Assembly (NCBI GenBank): GCA_028288315.1
Contig: JAQBNY010000234.1
Coordinates: 1 to 39,495 of the forward strand
Direction: 5' to 3'
Origin: Mucilaginibacter sp.
GTDB lineage: Bacteria > Bacteroidota > Bacteroidia > Sphingobacteriales > Sphingobacteriaceae
Length of the DNA stretch: 39,495 nt
The position numbers and the translations under genes were made by a program. Position 1 is the stretch's first letter. Each line of letters opens with the position of its first letter. This document shows, one piece after another, positions 25,735-35,053 of this stretch. The notes below the pieces were generated by a model. The model ran no database searches, was not told the origin of the DNA, and worked only from the letters and a program-made list of their open reading frames with translations.

Positions 25735-28700
25735 ATGAAACAAATTTACCAGCGTTTTTTTTATGGTAGTATTTATCATTCAAGGCAATGGGTAATGCTG
25801 CTGTGCGCTATTATTTTCAGCGTGTCGCCGGCATTATCACAAACTGGCAGAAACATTAAAGGCACAGTAACAGACGAGAAAAACGAACCTCTTCCCGGAG
25901 TTTCTGTTGTTATTGCAGGCAGCAGTATAGGCGTTATGACCGACGCGAAGGGCAACTATGCATTGAATATTAGTGGCAACGGTGTTGCCTTAAGGTTCAG
26001 TTCAATTGGGTACATACCAAAAGAAGTTAAAGTGGGCACCGGCAATACTCTTAACGTTAGTCTTTTGCCAGATGCCAAGCAACTAAAGGATGTTGTGGTT
26101 ATTGGTTACGGTACATCAAGCAAAAAAGATGTAACAGGCGCTATAACTTCTGTAAAAGCCGAAGAGTTTAATCCGGGTGTGTTAACTACTCCAGCCGAGT
26201 TACTGCAAGGTAAAGTTGCGGGTTTAAATATTACCAGTAGCGGTGACCCAAATAAACAACCTGCAACTATTTTAAGGGGGCCTTCTACCTTGCGCGAAGG
26301 TGCAGCCCAGCAACCTTTTTACGTAATTGATGGTGTACCCGGTGCATCTATAGACCTTCTTGCACCTGCTGATATTGAAAGTATAGATGTATTAAAAGAT
26401 GCATCATCAACAGCTATCTATGGTTCGCGTGCATCAAACGGGGTAATAATTGTTACTACCCGTAAATCAAAAACGGGCCAAACCAGACTTAATTACAGTG
26501 CTTATGGTGCTACAGAAAAAGTATCAAATTCTATAAAAGTACTTACCGGCGATGAACTGAGAAAATATTTAGCAGATAACGGTGTAACCCCATTGGCAAA
26601 ACCATTAGATGATGATGGTTCAAATACCAACTGGCAGCAGCTTGCCCAAAGAACAAGTTATTCACAAAGCCATAATCTTTCGTATGGTGGTGCAGGTAAC
26701 AATTCTGATTATGGAGCAAGTGTTAACTACTTTAAAAACAATGGTATTTTAAAAAATACCAGTTTAGAACGTACTATTTTTAAAGGATATATTAATCAGC
26801 GCTATTTTAACGACAGGCTTAAACTGGGGCTTACCCTTACTAATAGTGCTACCAAAAACAACGACATTGTTCAAAGTCAGGTATTATCAGGTATATTGTT
26901 TTATTTGCCTACAGTAAGTCCGTTTAACCCTGATGGCACTTATAAAGAGAACTTTGCACGTACCGGCAGCGGCACGTTAAATCCGTTATCATTAATTGAC
27001 AATAATTTCATAAAAACGAATAACAATAAAACCCTTATCAATGGTGTTGCACAGGTTGACATTTTAAAGGGGTTGAAATTTACCCTTAGCGGTTCAACTC
27101 AAAAAGACCAAAACAACATTAATACTTACTACAATAGCAAATCAGGCTTGGCTGTTGGTGCTGGTGGTGTAGCTAACCTCAGTGCTTATACCAACACATT
27201 TAATGTTATTGAAGGATACTTAAATTACGACAGAGAATTTGGCCTGCATTCAATAAAATTATTAGGTGGTTATTCTTATCAGCAGGATCGCACCAATGAT
27301 GGCTTTGGTGTGCAAACACAAGGTTTTTCAAACGATAACCTAACTTACAACAACCTTTTTCTTTCTAACCCAACCAGCTTAGCCCAAATCGCATTTAATC
27401 AAAACTATATCTCCACATTAAGGCTAATATCTTATTACGGGCGCGTACAATACCAGTATAATGATAAGTATTTGTTACAGGCATCATTAAGGGAAGACGG
27501 TTCATCGGCATTCGGTTTAAATAACCGACACGGCTATTTCCCTGCGGTATCGGCCGGATGGAGAATAATAGGGGAAAATTTCATGGAAAGCATTCCCGTT
27601 ATTACCGACCTGAAATTAAGGGCCGGTTATGGTGTATCTGGTAACAGTTTAGGTTTTGATGCATTTACTGCGCAGTTAATTTATGGTATTCCTCCGGGTG
27701 GTGGTAAGTTTTTAAGTAACGGAGTTATCACCAATCCTATTGGCCCGGTTCGTAATGATAACCCTGACTTGAAATGGGAAAGCACTGCCACTACAAACAT
27801 TGGTTTAGATTTTGGATTTTTAGGTAATCGTATAACCGGCTCTGTCGATTATTACGTCAAGAAAACATCTGACCTGATTACAAGTTATCAGGTATCTACC
27901 ACACAATATTTTGTTCCTAACCTTACTGCTAACGTTGGTAAAATAAAAAACAGCGGTGTAGAAGTTGTAGTAAGCGCCGTACCTGTAAAATCAAATAGCT
28001 TTACATGGCGTACCTCTTTAAATTTCTCGCATAACAAAAACGTGGTAGAAAGTTTATCTAATGATAAATTTGTGGCGGTAAACCTTCCTACAGCACAGTT
28101 GGGGGGTAAAGGGCAGTCGTTCCTTAGCAGCCAGATCATACAGCCGGGGTATCCTATCGGTACTTTCAATTTATGGCATTACCTGGGTAAAGATGCAAAT
28201 GGCGTAAGTACCTATCAAAAAGCTGATGGTACCACAACTGCCAGCCAGCCCTTATCAACAGACCAGCGCATTAATGGTAGTGCACAGCCTAAGTTTGTTT
28301 ATGGTTTTAGCAATAGTTTCTTCTATAAAAACTTCGACCTTAATTTCCTGGTTCGCGGAGTTTATGGTAACAAAATATTGAATGCCACGCTTGCCGGCCT
28401 AAATAACCCTGCCGATTCTAAATTTCAGAATATCCCAACGTTTACTTTGGGTGAATCTTATAAAGACATTAATGCTTACCTGATATCAGACCGTTACCTG
28501 GAAAGCGGCTCATACTTGCGTTTGGATAACGCGACCGTTGGATATACAATAAGGCCTAAGATTAAAGCAATAAAAAGCATTCGCTTGTACCTTTCAGGGA
28601 ACAACATTTTTATTATAACTAAGTACCGTGGTATTGATCCGGAGATCAACATAGGCGGTTTAACACCGGGTATTGATAACAGAGACTTTTATCCTAAAAC

Positions 28701-28737
28701 CCGCACTTTCAGTTTCGGTGTAAACGCATCATTTTAA
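25735..28737 (+). CDS. SusC/RagA TonB-dependent transporter (second pair)
   Basis: A 1000-residue outer-membrane transporter. A signal peptide (about 18-36, ending PALSQ) is followed by a CarboxypepD-regulatory-like domain (about 41-118: GTVTDEKNEPLPGVSV, DAKGNYAL, FSSIGY). The linker VVVIGYG leads to the plug (about 130-240: FYVIDGVPG, IESIDVLKDASSTAIYGSRASNGVIIVTT in parts), then a long barrel ending FSFGVNASF. It lacks an STN domain. It forms an operon with the SusD gene 18 bases downstream and probably with the PI-PLC gene. The pair presumably imports the products or substrates of the secreted phosphoesterases, which would make it a non-carbohydrate Sus system; this is inference from neighbours. 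Confidence 0.95.
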   Translation: MKQIYQRFFYGSIYHSRQWVMLLCAIIFSVSPALSQTGRNIKGTVTDEKNEPLPGVSVVIAGSSIGVMTDAKGNYALNISGNGVALRFSSIGYIPKEVKVGTGNTLNVSLLPDAKQLKDVVVIGYGTSSKKDVTGAITSVKAEEFNPGVLTTPAELLQGKVAGLNITSSGDPNKQPATILRGPSTLREGAAQQPFYVIDGVPGASIDLLAPADIESIDVLKDASSTAIYGSRASNGVIIVTTRKSKTGQTRLNYSAYGATEKVSNSIKVLTGDELRKYLADNGVTPLAKPLDDDGSNTNWQQLAQRTSYSQSHNLSYGGAGNNSDYGASVNYFKNNGILKNTSLERTIFKGYINQRYFNDRLKLGLTLTNSATKNNDIVQSQVLSGILFYLPTVSPFNPDGTYKENFARTGSGTLNPLSLIDNNFIKTNNNKTLINGVAQVDILKGLKFTLSGSTQKDQNNINTYYNSKSGLAVGAGGVANLSAYTNTFNVIEGYLNYDREFGLHSIKLLGGYSYQQDRTNDGFGVQTQGFSNDNLTYNNLFLSNPTSLAQIAFNQNYISTLRLISYYGRVQYQYNDKYLLQASLREDGSSAFGLNNRHGYFPAVSAGWRIIGENFMESIPVITDLKLRAGYGVSGNSLGFDAFTAQLIYGIPPGGGKFLSNGVITNPIGPVRNDNPDLKWESTATTNIGLDFGFLGNRITGSVDYYVKKTSDLITSYQVSTTQYFVPNLTANVGKIKNSGVEVVVSAVPVKSNSFTWRTSLNFSHNKNVVESLSNDKFVAVNLPTAQLGGKGQSFLSSQIIQPGYPIGTFNLWHYLGKDANGVSTYQKADGTTTASQPLSTDQRINGSAQPKFVYGFSNSFFYKNFDLNFLVRGVYGNKILNATLAGLNNPADSKFQNIPTFTLGESYKDINAYLISDRYLESGSYLRLDNATVGYTIRPKIKAIKSIRLYLSGNNIFIITKYRGIDPEINIGGLTPGIDNRDFYPKTRTFSFGVNASF

Positions 28738-28755
28738 TAATTCAACACTTAAAAA

Positions 28756-30342
28756 ATGAAAAAGATAATTATATTATGTGCAGCAGTTGTTGTAATCATG
28801 AGCACATATTCATGTACAAAATTAGATGTACCGGTAGAATCGCAATACGTAAAATCAAACTTCCCGGTTACCGATGCTGATTTTAACGCCTTAACAGGCA
28901 CCATTTACTCCAATCTGTCATCAAACTATGCGGTGCCATACTGGCGCATGCAGGAACTATCAACAGATGAGGCCATATTACCGGCACGCGATGGTAATTT
29001 TGATGATGGCGGCCAATACCGTCAGTTACACTACCACTCCTGGACAGTCGATCATCCTAACGTTAGTGGCGTTTGGCAATGGGGTTTTGGTGGTATCAAC
29101 ACCTGTAACCGTATCATCAGCGTTATTAACGGAGGTCCTTCACCTGAAGCAAAAAAAACAGCCTCGATTGCAGAGGTTAGGGCCATGCGTGCACTTTATA
29201 CCTATTTTATGATGGATCTGTATGGTAACGTTCCTATTATTACAGATTTCCCGGTAGCTACTTTACCAGCAACACAATCACGCGCTAAGGTATTTCAATA
29301 TATTGAAAGTGAATTGTTAGCCGTATCGCAACAACTGCCTACAAAAACCAGTACTAACGCCACCTTATATTATGGCCGCCCAACCAAAGCTATGGCGTTT
29401 GCATTATTAGAGAAAATGTACCTAAATGCGGAGGTATACATCGGCACTCCGAAGTATACTGAAGCAGTTGCCATGGCTGATAGTATTTTAAAGAATACCA
29501 ACTACAGCCTTGATGCAAGGTACAGGGATATATTTTTACCTAACAATGGTCCGCAGATAAACGAGACCATATTTGCCATACCTTATGACCAGCAAATACC
29601 GGGTAACCAGTTTACCAGGTTTGGTTTCTTTTTTTACCTTGCAAATGCTTATGGTTTTAACGTAAATTTAAGTATAGCCATGAGTACTACACCTGAATTT
29701 TACAACAGGTTTAATTTACCGGGCGATGCACGTACCAAAACGTGGCTTGCCGGGGCACAGTTTGTCCCGGATGGCAGCGGTGGGTTTACAAGCCAGCCGG
29801 TATACTATCCGAGCACTACAACTCAAGTATTTATAGAACCTAAACTTACTCTGGTACCCGGCAAACCTATGGATTTAGGTAACACTATTGCCAGCCAGTC
29901 AGAAGGTGTGCGTTCTATAAAGTATTATCCGGATCCAACTATTATACAGGCTACCCGTTTAAATGGTAATGACGTACCGGTATTTCGTTTGGCCGATGTG
30001 ATGCTGATGAAGGCAGAAGCTATATTACGCGGTGCAGCCGCCACAATCGTTAACGGCGAGCTGCAAACTCCGAATGTATTGGTTAACAAGATACGTGCCC
30101 GTGCCGGTGCACCTGCAGTTGGTGGTATTGATTTGCAGGGTTTACTGGATGAGCGCGCCCGCGAATTTTCATGGGAGGCATGGCGCAGGAATGATCTTAT
30201 CCGTTTTGGACAATTCGAGGTGGAATACCCGCTTCCTAATGATGTATTGACGATGAATAAGGATGTTAGCCGTAGGCTTTATCCAATACCAGCGGCAGAA
30301 ATTAAACTTAATCCAAATCTGGTTCAAAATCCAGGTTACTAA
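28756..30342 (+). CDS. SusD/RagB family outer-membrane lipoprotein (second pair)
   Basis: A 528-residue lipoprotein with its lipobox at Cys20 (TYSC). It has the SusD layout: the ALTGTIYSNL helix near 40-50, WQWGFGGINTCNRII near 110-125, AEVRAMRALYTYFMMDLYGNVPI near 138-160, LADVMLMKAEAILRG near 413-427, VNKIRARAGAP near 440-450, and EFSWEAWRRNDLIRFGQFE near 470-490, then RRLYPIPAAEIKLNPNL at the end. It is the ligand-capturing lid of the SusC barrel. It shares little close sequence with the first SusD in the window, so the two pairs probably handle different ligands. A terminator-like hairpin follows its stop. Confidence 0.95.
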   Translation: MKKIIILCAAVVVIMSTYSCTKLDVPVESQYVKSNFPVTDADFNALTGTIYSNLSSNYAVPYWRMQELSTDEAILPARDGNFDDGGQYRQLHYHSWTVDHPNVSGVWQWGFGGINTCNRIISVINGGPSPEAKKTASIAEVRAMRALYTYFMMDLYGNVPIITDFPVATLPATQSRAKVFQYIESELLAVSQQLPTKTSTNATLYYGRPTKAMAFALLEKMYLNAEVYIGTPKYTEAVAMADSILKNTNYSLDARYRDIFLPNNGPQINETIFAIPYDQQIPGNQFTRFGFFFYLANAYGFNVNLSIAMSTTPEFYNRFNLPGDARTKTWLAGAQFVPDGSGGFTSQPVYYPSTTTQVFIEPKLTLVPGKPMDLGNTIASQSEGVRSIKYYPDPTIIQATRLNGNDVPVFRLADVMLMKAEAILRGAAATIVNGELQTPNVLVNKIRARAGAPAVGGIDLQGLLDERAREFSWEAWRRNDLIRFGQFEVEYPLPNDVLTMNKDVSRRLYPIPAAEIKLNPNLVQNPGY

Positions 30343-30356
30343 TTGTTATAATAATT

Positions 30357-30381
30357 AACAGCCGGCATACAGCCGGCTGTT
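30357..30381 (+). terminator. GC-rich hairpin with T-run between SusD and PI-PLC genes
   Basis: A perfect 10-bp stem (30357-30366 with 30372-30381, AACAGCCGGC type) and a 5-base loop, ending in a T-run. It lies 14 bases after the SusD stop and 15 bases before the next ATG. It would reduce or end transcription into the phospholipase gene. Confidence 0.8.
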
Positions 30382-30396
30382 TTTAAATACATACTT

Positions 30397-31461
30397 ATGA
30401 AGGCAATATTTGGCTTATTACTTATTACTCTTTTACCGTTATCTAAAACAAATGACCCTGGAGACAATGTGCTAATTAACCACATACAGGTAATTGGCTC
30501 TCATAATAGCTACAAAAAAGCTATCGATCCCAGGTTATTCAAGATGCTGCAAAAAGCGGACTCTGTATCGATGAGTAAGATTGATTATAGTCATATCAGC
30601 CTAACAGACCAGCTTAATTTGGGACTGTTAGATTTGGAGATTGATGTGTATGCTGATACCGCGGGTGGCAAATACGCTCACCCAAAGGGACTTGACTGGG
30701 TTCGTGGCCAGCCGGCTTACGATACAGAAGGCGTAATGAAACAACCCGGTTTTAAGGTTTTTCATATACAGGATATTGATTATAGAAGCAACTGCCTTAC
30801 TTTTAAACAATGCCTGCAAGAGCTTAAGAAATGGTCTGACGCGCACCCGGACCATCATCCTATATTCATAACCATGAACGCTAAGGATGAGCCTATGAAA
30901 AACCCGGGATATACTGTGCCCGATAAGTTTACCTCATCAATTTATGATAAACTGGATAAGGAAATTGCAGATAATTTGGGTACTGATCATTTAATTACAC
31001 CAGACAAGGTTAGAGGAAATTATAAAACACTTGAACAAGCTGTGCTGCATCAAAACTGGCCAACTTTAAAAGAAGCTAAAGGCAAATTCATATTCTTGCT
31101 TGATGAAACAAGCCCTAAAACCGATGTGTATATAGCTGGGCATCCGTCATTAAAAGGCAGATTGCTTTTTACTAATTCTGAGCCGGGCACACCCGAAGCT
31201 GCAATACACGTTATGAATAGCGCTAAAAAAGATCTTGCTCAAATTAAAGAACTGGTTAAAAAAGGCTATATCATCCGCACCAGAGCTGATAGCGATACGC
31301 AGGAAGCAAGGGCAAATGACAAAAGCAGCTTTAACGCAGCTATGCAATCTGGTGCTCAAATTATATCAACTGATTACTATAAGAAAAGTGGGCACTTTAA
31401 ATCTGACTATGTAATTAGCTTTGAAGGCGGAAAATATTTTAGAATGAATCCTTTATTTTAA
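30397..31461 (+). CDS. Secreted Ca2+-dependent PI-PLC-like phosphodiesterase
   Basis: A 354-residue protein of the PI-PLC-C1-like family (phosphoinositide phospholipase C, Ca2+-dependent; TIM barrel). A short signal peptide (about 1-16) is followed by GSHNSYK with catalytic His36, LEIDVY with candidate metal ligands Glu81 and Asp83, and FHIQDID with the second catalytic His123. ITMNAKDEP (near 155-165) and a FIFLLDE strand (near 230) follow. The C-terminal IIRTRADSDTQEAR and AQIISTDYY are typical of the family. It cleaves the phosphodiester of inositol or related lipids in characterised relatives. It follows the second SusC/SusD pair after an intervening hairpin and is the strongest hint that this Sus system handles phospholipid head groups or inositol phosphates. 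Confidence 0.88.
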   Translation: MKAIFGLLLITLLPLSKTNDPGDNVLINHIQVIGSHNSYKKAIDPRLFKMLQKADSVSMSKIDYSHISLTDQLNLGLLDLEIDVYADTAGGKYAHPKGLDWVRGQPAYDTEGVMKQPGFKVFHIQDIDYRSNCLTFKQCLQELKKWSDAHPDHHPIFITMNAKDEPMKNPGYTVPDKFTSSIYDKLDKEIADNLGTDHLITPDKVRGNYKTLEQAVLHQNWPTLKEAKGKFIFLLDETSPKTDVYIAGHPSLKGRLLFTNSEPGTPEAAIHVMNSAKKDLAQIKELVKKGYIIRTRADSDTQEARANDKSSFNAAMQSGAQIISTDYYKKSGHFKSDYVISFEGGKYFRMNPLF

Positions 31462-31492
31462 TTGCAAAGGCTTTAGCCCATACTTATAAAAT

Positions 31493-31532
31493 ACAAACAT
31501 TTGCAAGTACTGCGGTAGTTGCAAATGTTTGT
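31493..31532. terminator. Bidirectional terminator between PI-PLC and MBL genes
   Basis: A perfect 14-bp stem (31493-31506 with 31519-31532, ACAAACATTTGCAA type) and a 12-base loop between convergent genes. Confidence 0.8.
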
Positions 31533-31544
31533 TTAGGTAAATAA

Positions 31545-33014
31545 TCATAAATTCACCGTTAATTCAAAATATCTGTCTTTTTCACCTATCTCAAGGTTTT
31601 TCTGAAAATTTTTAAGTTCTTGGGTAGTCATTTTCATCCTTGCAGCTTTAATTTTATCTGTTAATGGTTCCCTTTCATTGAAATCGTAAAACAGGTTGTC
31701 CTCGTTCATAATTATCACTCTACCTTTTGTTCTAACTAGTAATTCTTTCAGCATTGCCCTATTTGGCATTGTATTTTTCCATGCAGCAGCAATGCTGTTA
31801 TAATCCAGCGTAGCCATTGCGGTAAGCTCCGGATCGTTCATCATTTCCAGGCCCTGGCGCTGCGCGGTTCCGTTATGGCTCATATGATGTGCTATTTTAT
31901 AAAACACCGTCCGGTTAAGTAAATCCTGTGTATAATGTATCTTGTTAGGGCCAACCAAACCTTTCCAGTCTATTTTGTGCCAGCTTGCCCAACTGCCAAA
32001 CTCCGCATCGCCCGGAAACAACATTACCTTTTTGCTGTCTTCGGCTTCAATGGCTAATACCAAACTTTGGTTATTGGTCATACTGTTAACTCTTAACGCA
32101 AGGCTTCCGGCACTCATCAGCCAGTCTTCTTCAATTTTACGCCAGCTATTTTTAGAATTTGTATATAAATCCATGTCTTGGGGATCAACTGTCTCAAACC
32201 GTTCATCAAAAGGAAGGATTGAGGACAGATTATCCGGCGTACTTAAAACAGAAGCTGCGAATGCGTCAACTCCTTTCAGTTCATTATTGTGTCTATAACT
32301 TTCCCCTTCTCCACCTGCTTCCAGCGCGATACTGTCCCAATCTCGCGGTGGGCCCATTATATAAAGCCTAAGTCCTTCCAGCCCGGGAATTTCCTTTATA
32401 ATATCGCCAGGGTACAAAAATTCTATTTTTCCTTTTCCAATCTCCTCCTTTACTACACGCATGCCCTCCAGCAGTCCTTTGTAATTCTGAGGATCGTTTC
32501 CCATATGAAGTTCAGCAAAGCCTGTCAATGTCTCCACAAAAGACTCTTTTGCCTTAAGAGCATCCATTCCACTTGCCGATAAACGAATACTATTCTGAAA
32601 ACCAGTGCTTCCTACAATAGCATTTAGCTTTTCCACAGCCTGTTTCAGTGCCTTCTTTTTTTCACCATGGTCTTTTTTCCATATAGTTATTTCGGTAAGG
32701 CTGTCATCCTCGGTCCAGGCCATCCACACTTTTTTAACCTCAAAATCTTTTATAAACACATCTTTACAAAGGTCAAATACTGAAACATGGTCCACATGTT
32801 CATGCGTAACAATTAAAAGATCTACTTTACCATTTACATGCTTTTTAAGATCTTCCATATAAGGCCGAAGTTCAGCTGCTGACCTTTTCCAAACACCACA
32901 ATCTATCATCATTGTGAATTTTTCCTTTTCTGCGGCATAGAATTTCACAATGAAACAGTCGCCCGTTCCCATTCTGTACATGCGTACTTTAGCTTGTGTT
33001 ATTTTTTCAGACAT
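31545..33014 (-). CDS. MBL-fold metallohydrolase (ComEC/Rec2-like), third gene of the patatin operon
   Basis: A 489-residue cytoplasmic protein starting at ATG 33014. Upstream in-frame codons lie inside the preceding gene and give no sensible domain. The metallo-beta-lactamase fold begins with GTGDCFIVKF (near 17-25), MMIDCG (35-40) and the metal motif THEHVDH (His71, His73, Asp75, His76). Later metal-site motifs are LFPGDAEFG and AHHMSHNGT. The layout, with a long insertion at about 100-290, resembles ComEC-type MBL domains, but no membrane part is present. MBL enzymes of this group cut phosphoesters or nucleic acids. It follows the peptidase gene by 10 bases, and its stop faces the PI-PLC gene across a terminator. 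Confidence 0.85.
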   Translation of the reverse strand: MSEKITQAKVRMYRMGTGDCFIVKFYAAEKEKFTMMIDCGVWKRSAAELRPYMEDLKKHVNGKVDLLIVTHEHVDHVSVFDLCKDVFIKDFEVKKVWMAWTEDDSLTEITIWKKDHGEKKKALKQAVEKLNAIVGSTGFQNSIRLSASGMDALKAKESFVETLTGFAELHMGNDPQNYKGLLEGMRVVKEEIGKGKIEFLYPGDIIKEIPGLEGLRLYIMGPPRDWDSIALEAGGEGESYRHNNELKGVDAFAASVLSTPDNLSSILPFDERFETVDPQDMDLYTNSKNSWRKIEEDWLMSAGSLALRVNSMTNNQSLVLAIEAEDSKKVMLFPGDAEFGSWASWHKIDWKGLVGPNKIHYTQDLLNRTVFYKIAHHMSHNGTAQRQGLEMMNDPELTAMATLDYNSIAAAWKNTMPNRAMLKELLVRTKGRVIIMNEDNLFYDFNEREPLTDKIKAARMKMTTQELKNFQKNLEIGEKDRYFELTVNL

Positions 33015-33024
33015 AGCTATACTT

Positions 33025-35034
33025 TTATTGATGTAAAAAAGCAAATGGTTCGTTAATATCATTCTTAAGGCCGCCGCTGAAATACAGACTGTGTTCATTT
33101 AATTCCATCATCCCGGCCTCCTGCTGAAACTGATATTGTTGTTCTGCCCGTTCCCTGTCAATCTGATGTTTTTTTTGTTTTATCAGTGACATATCAAGCA
33201 ACGGCTTTGAAATAACATATTTAAGCTCCAAGGTGTCCAAATCAAAGATCATTGTACAGCCGCCATACATTTCGAATTGTGTTTTTGGCCGGTTGCGATT
33301 ACTACCCGGGGTATAATGCTCTTTAAATTTACCCTGATAAATTACTATGCCGCTGCGCTGTACCAACGCAAAACCTATTTGGTTAACCTGGTTTCCCTCA
33401 GGCCCCACTCGCGAAACCAGCCGGAGATTTTGGATTTGAAAGGATGCTCCTGCTAAGCCATCCTTGTAAGCGTTTGATTCACGTATGCCCAAATTTGTGA
33501 ATACATCGCTAAATATAAGTCCCGTTAGCTGCTCAAATTCAAATGAATCCTCAAACTTGAATGTTATTCTGTTATGTAAGCCTTGTACCTTTCTCTTTAA
33601 AAAGGCCCTGCTTCCACCAATATATTCTTTTGAAATATTATATACTTTCTTGCGGTCTGTCTCATAAATGACTTTATTTCTATAGTCTCTCAGAAAACGA
33701 ACGATAATTTTAAATAGCTGTTTGGTATCATCAGAAACAAAGCTGCCGGGACGAAGTCCCATGCTTTCCACACTAAATGTTTTTATACCTTTTGGATAAA
33801 TTCCTCTTCGCCTGAAAGCATCTATGAAGGCCAGCCTATAGTTTCGGGAATCTTCAACAACAAGGTCGTAATCGGCTGTGATCACAGCTCTCAGGTAGTC
33901 ACCAAAGGTAATATCCACCGGAGGACAATAATCCAACGCTCTCATGCACATGCTTAGCACATGTCCTGCGGCTTTAGAAGCTTCACTCGCCAGCCTGTTT
34001 ACCAGATCCGGGTGCAGTTCTCCTTGTGGCAATACTCCAGTACCACCCGTTGCAATTCGCAGCAGGTCCTTTACTCTTGTTTTATAAATTGTAAGGAAGG
34101 CCTCAAATACAGCCGAGACTAATATGCTTCCTCTGGCATGCGGTTCCATAATGGTGGCGTATTCCTGTCCGGTGGGCTCTGCTTTAACCCATTTTTTTGT
34201 TACCGGATCGATGCTTCCGATTGCATCTCGTAAAGAACCATAATTACCAATGGCACTCCCGAATTCCTGGGCAAGTTCTCCTAACAAATTTTGCGCAGCA
34301 AGGTCACCCCTCGTTTTAGAAATTTGGTGCTTGAGTACTTCCGGAAATGTAAAATGCTGAAAAAGAGCTACAATATCTGAAAAGGCCTCATGAAAAGCCA
34401 ATACATCAGCATTGGAGGGTTGCGCGTAGCCCGGATACATGCCATCCAGTATTGCATGAGTAACCTCATGGGTAATAATATCATGGCTAAGGCATGTAAA
34501 AACATATGAATTAGGCATGTGCAAGGTGCTGTTAGCAGGCATAGATTCAAAATATCCAAAAAGAATAGATTTTTTAAGTGGGCTGTAGTAAGCATTAGCA
34601 TGCCTCAATGCATGAGGATAAAGCCTTATGCGCTGTACATATTCTTCATAGATGTGTTTATCCGCTACCCGTTGTGAAGCCCATAGTACCTTACGGCCCA
34701 ATGCTGATTCGAAATTTTTTATTGTAGTCATCGCGACAGCATAAACCATTTGCTGATGAAATTGCGGATTGTTTTCACCTGGGTCAACGCCATCCCTCGC
34801 AACTATATTGATATTGTTAAGATCAACAGGTTTATAATACTTTCCTGTTGTAGGATCATAGTCCACCACTTCAATATATTCACCAATAGGGCCCGGCTTT
34901 AGTCCTTCTTCCCATGGTACCTGGTAAATTATAGAATTAATTAATGCCGTATCAATTCGCAGCGACAGCGACGGATCAAAAGCATAGCCGCGAAGTCTTC
35001 TGAAAGGCGGCTTTATATTAAGGTTATCAGACAT
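33025..35034 (-). CDS. Thermolysin-like HEXXH metallopeptidase, second gene of the patatin operon
   Basis: A 669-residue protein starting at ATG 35034. A 10-codon longer reading would overlap the patatin gene. The zinc motif HEVTH (His189, Glu190, His193) and a downstream HEAFSD (Glu216 as third ligand, 23 residues on) define a gluzincin of thermolysin type. No signal peptide or propeptide is visible, so it is probably cytoplasmic, unlike secreted M4 enzymes. The region before the active site (about 1-180) and the long C-terminal part (about 400-669) are unassigned. The C-terminal segment has beta-rich stretches and a charged, Gln-rich end (RERAEQQYQFQQ). It is sandwiched by 19- and 10-base gaps, so it must be made with its neighbours. 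It could activate or degrade a partner of the patatin. Confidence 0.82.
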   Translation of the reverse strand: MSDNLNIKPPFRRLRGYAFDPSLSLRIDTALINSIIYQVPWEEGLKPGPIGEYIEVVDYDPTTGKYYKPVDLNNINIVARDGVDPGENNPQFHQQMVYAVAMTTIKNFESALGRKVLWASQRVADKHIYEEYVQRIRLYPHALRHANAYYSPLKKSILFGYFESMPANSTLHMPNSYVFTCLSHDIITHEVTHAILDGMYPGYAQPSNADVLAFHEAFSDIVALFQHFTFPEVLKHQISKTRGDLAAQNLLGELAQEFGSAIGNYGSLRDAIGSIDPVTKKWVKAEPTGQEYATIMEPHARGSILVSAVFEAFLTIYKTRVKDLLRIATGGTGVLPQGELHPDLVNRLASEASKAAGHVLSMCMRALDYCPPVDITFGDYLRAVITADYDLVVEDSRNYRLAFIDAFRRRGIYPKGIKTFSVESMGLRPGSFVSDDTKQLFKIIVRFLRDYRNKVIYETDRKKVYNISKEYIGGSRAFLKRKVQGLHNRITFKFEDSFEFEQLTGLIFSDVFTNLGIRESNAYKDGLAGASFQIQNLRLVSRVGPEGNQVNQIGFALVQRSGIVIYQGKFKEHYTPGSNRNRPKTQFEMYGGCTMIFDLDTLELKYVISKPLLDMSLIKQKKHQIDRERAEQQYQFQQEAGMMELNEHSLYFSGGLKNDINEPFAFLHQ

Positions 35035-35053
35035 AATTATCGAGATAAAAGGT

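Noticed and set aside
31545..33098. Longer N-terminus of the MBL protein to 33098
   Set aside because: The extra codons overlap the end of the peptidase gene and encode no part of the MBL fold. The start at 33014 fits the operon spacing.
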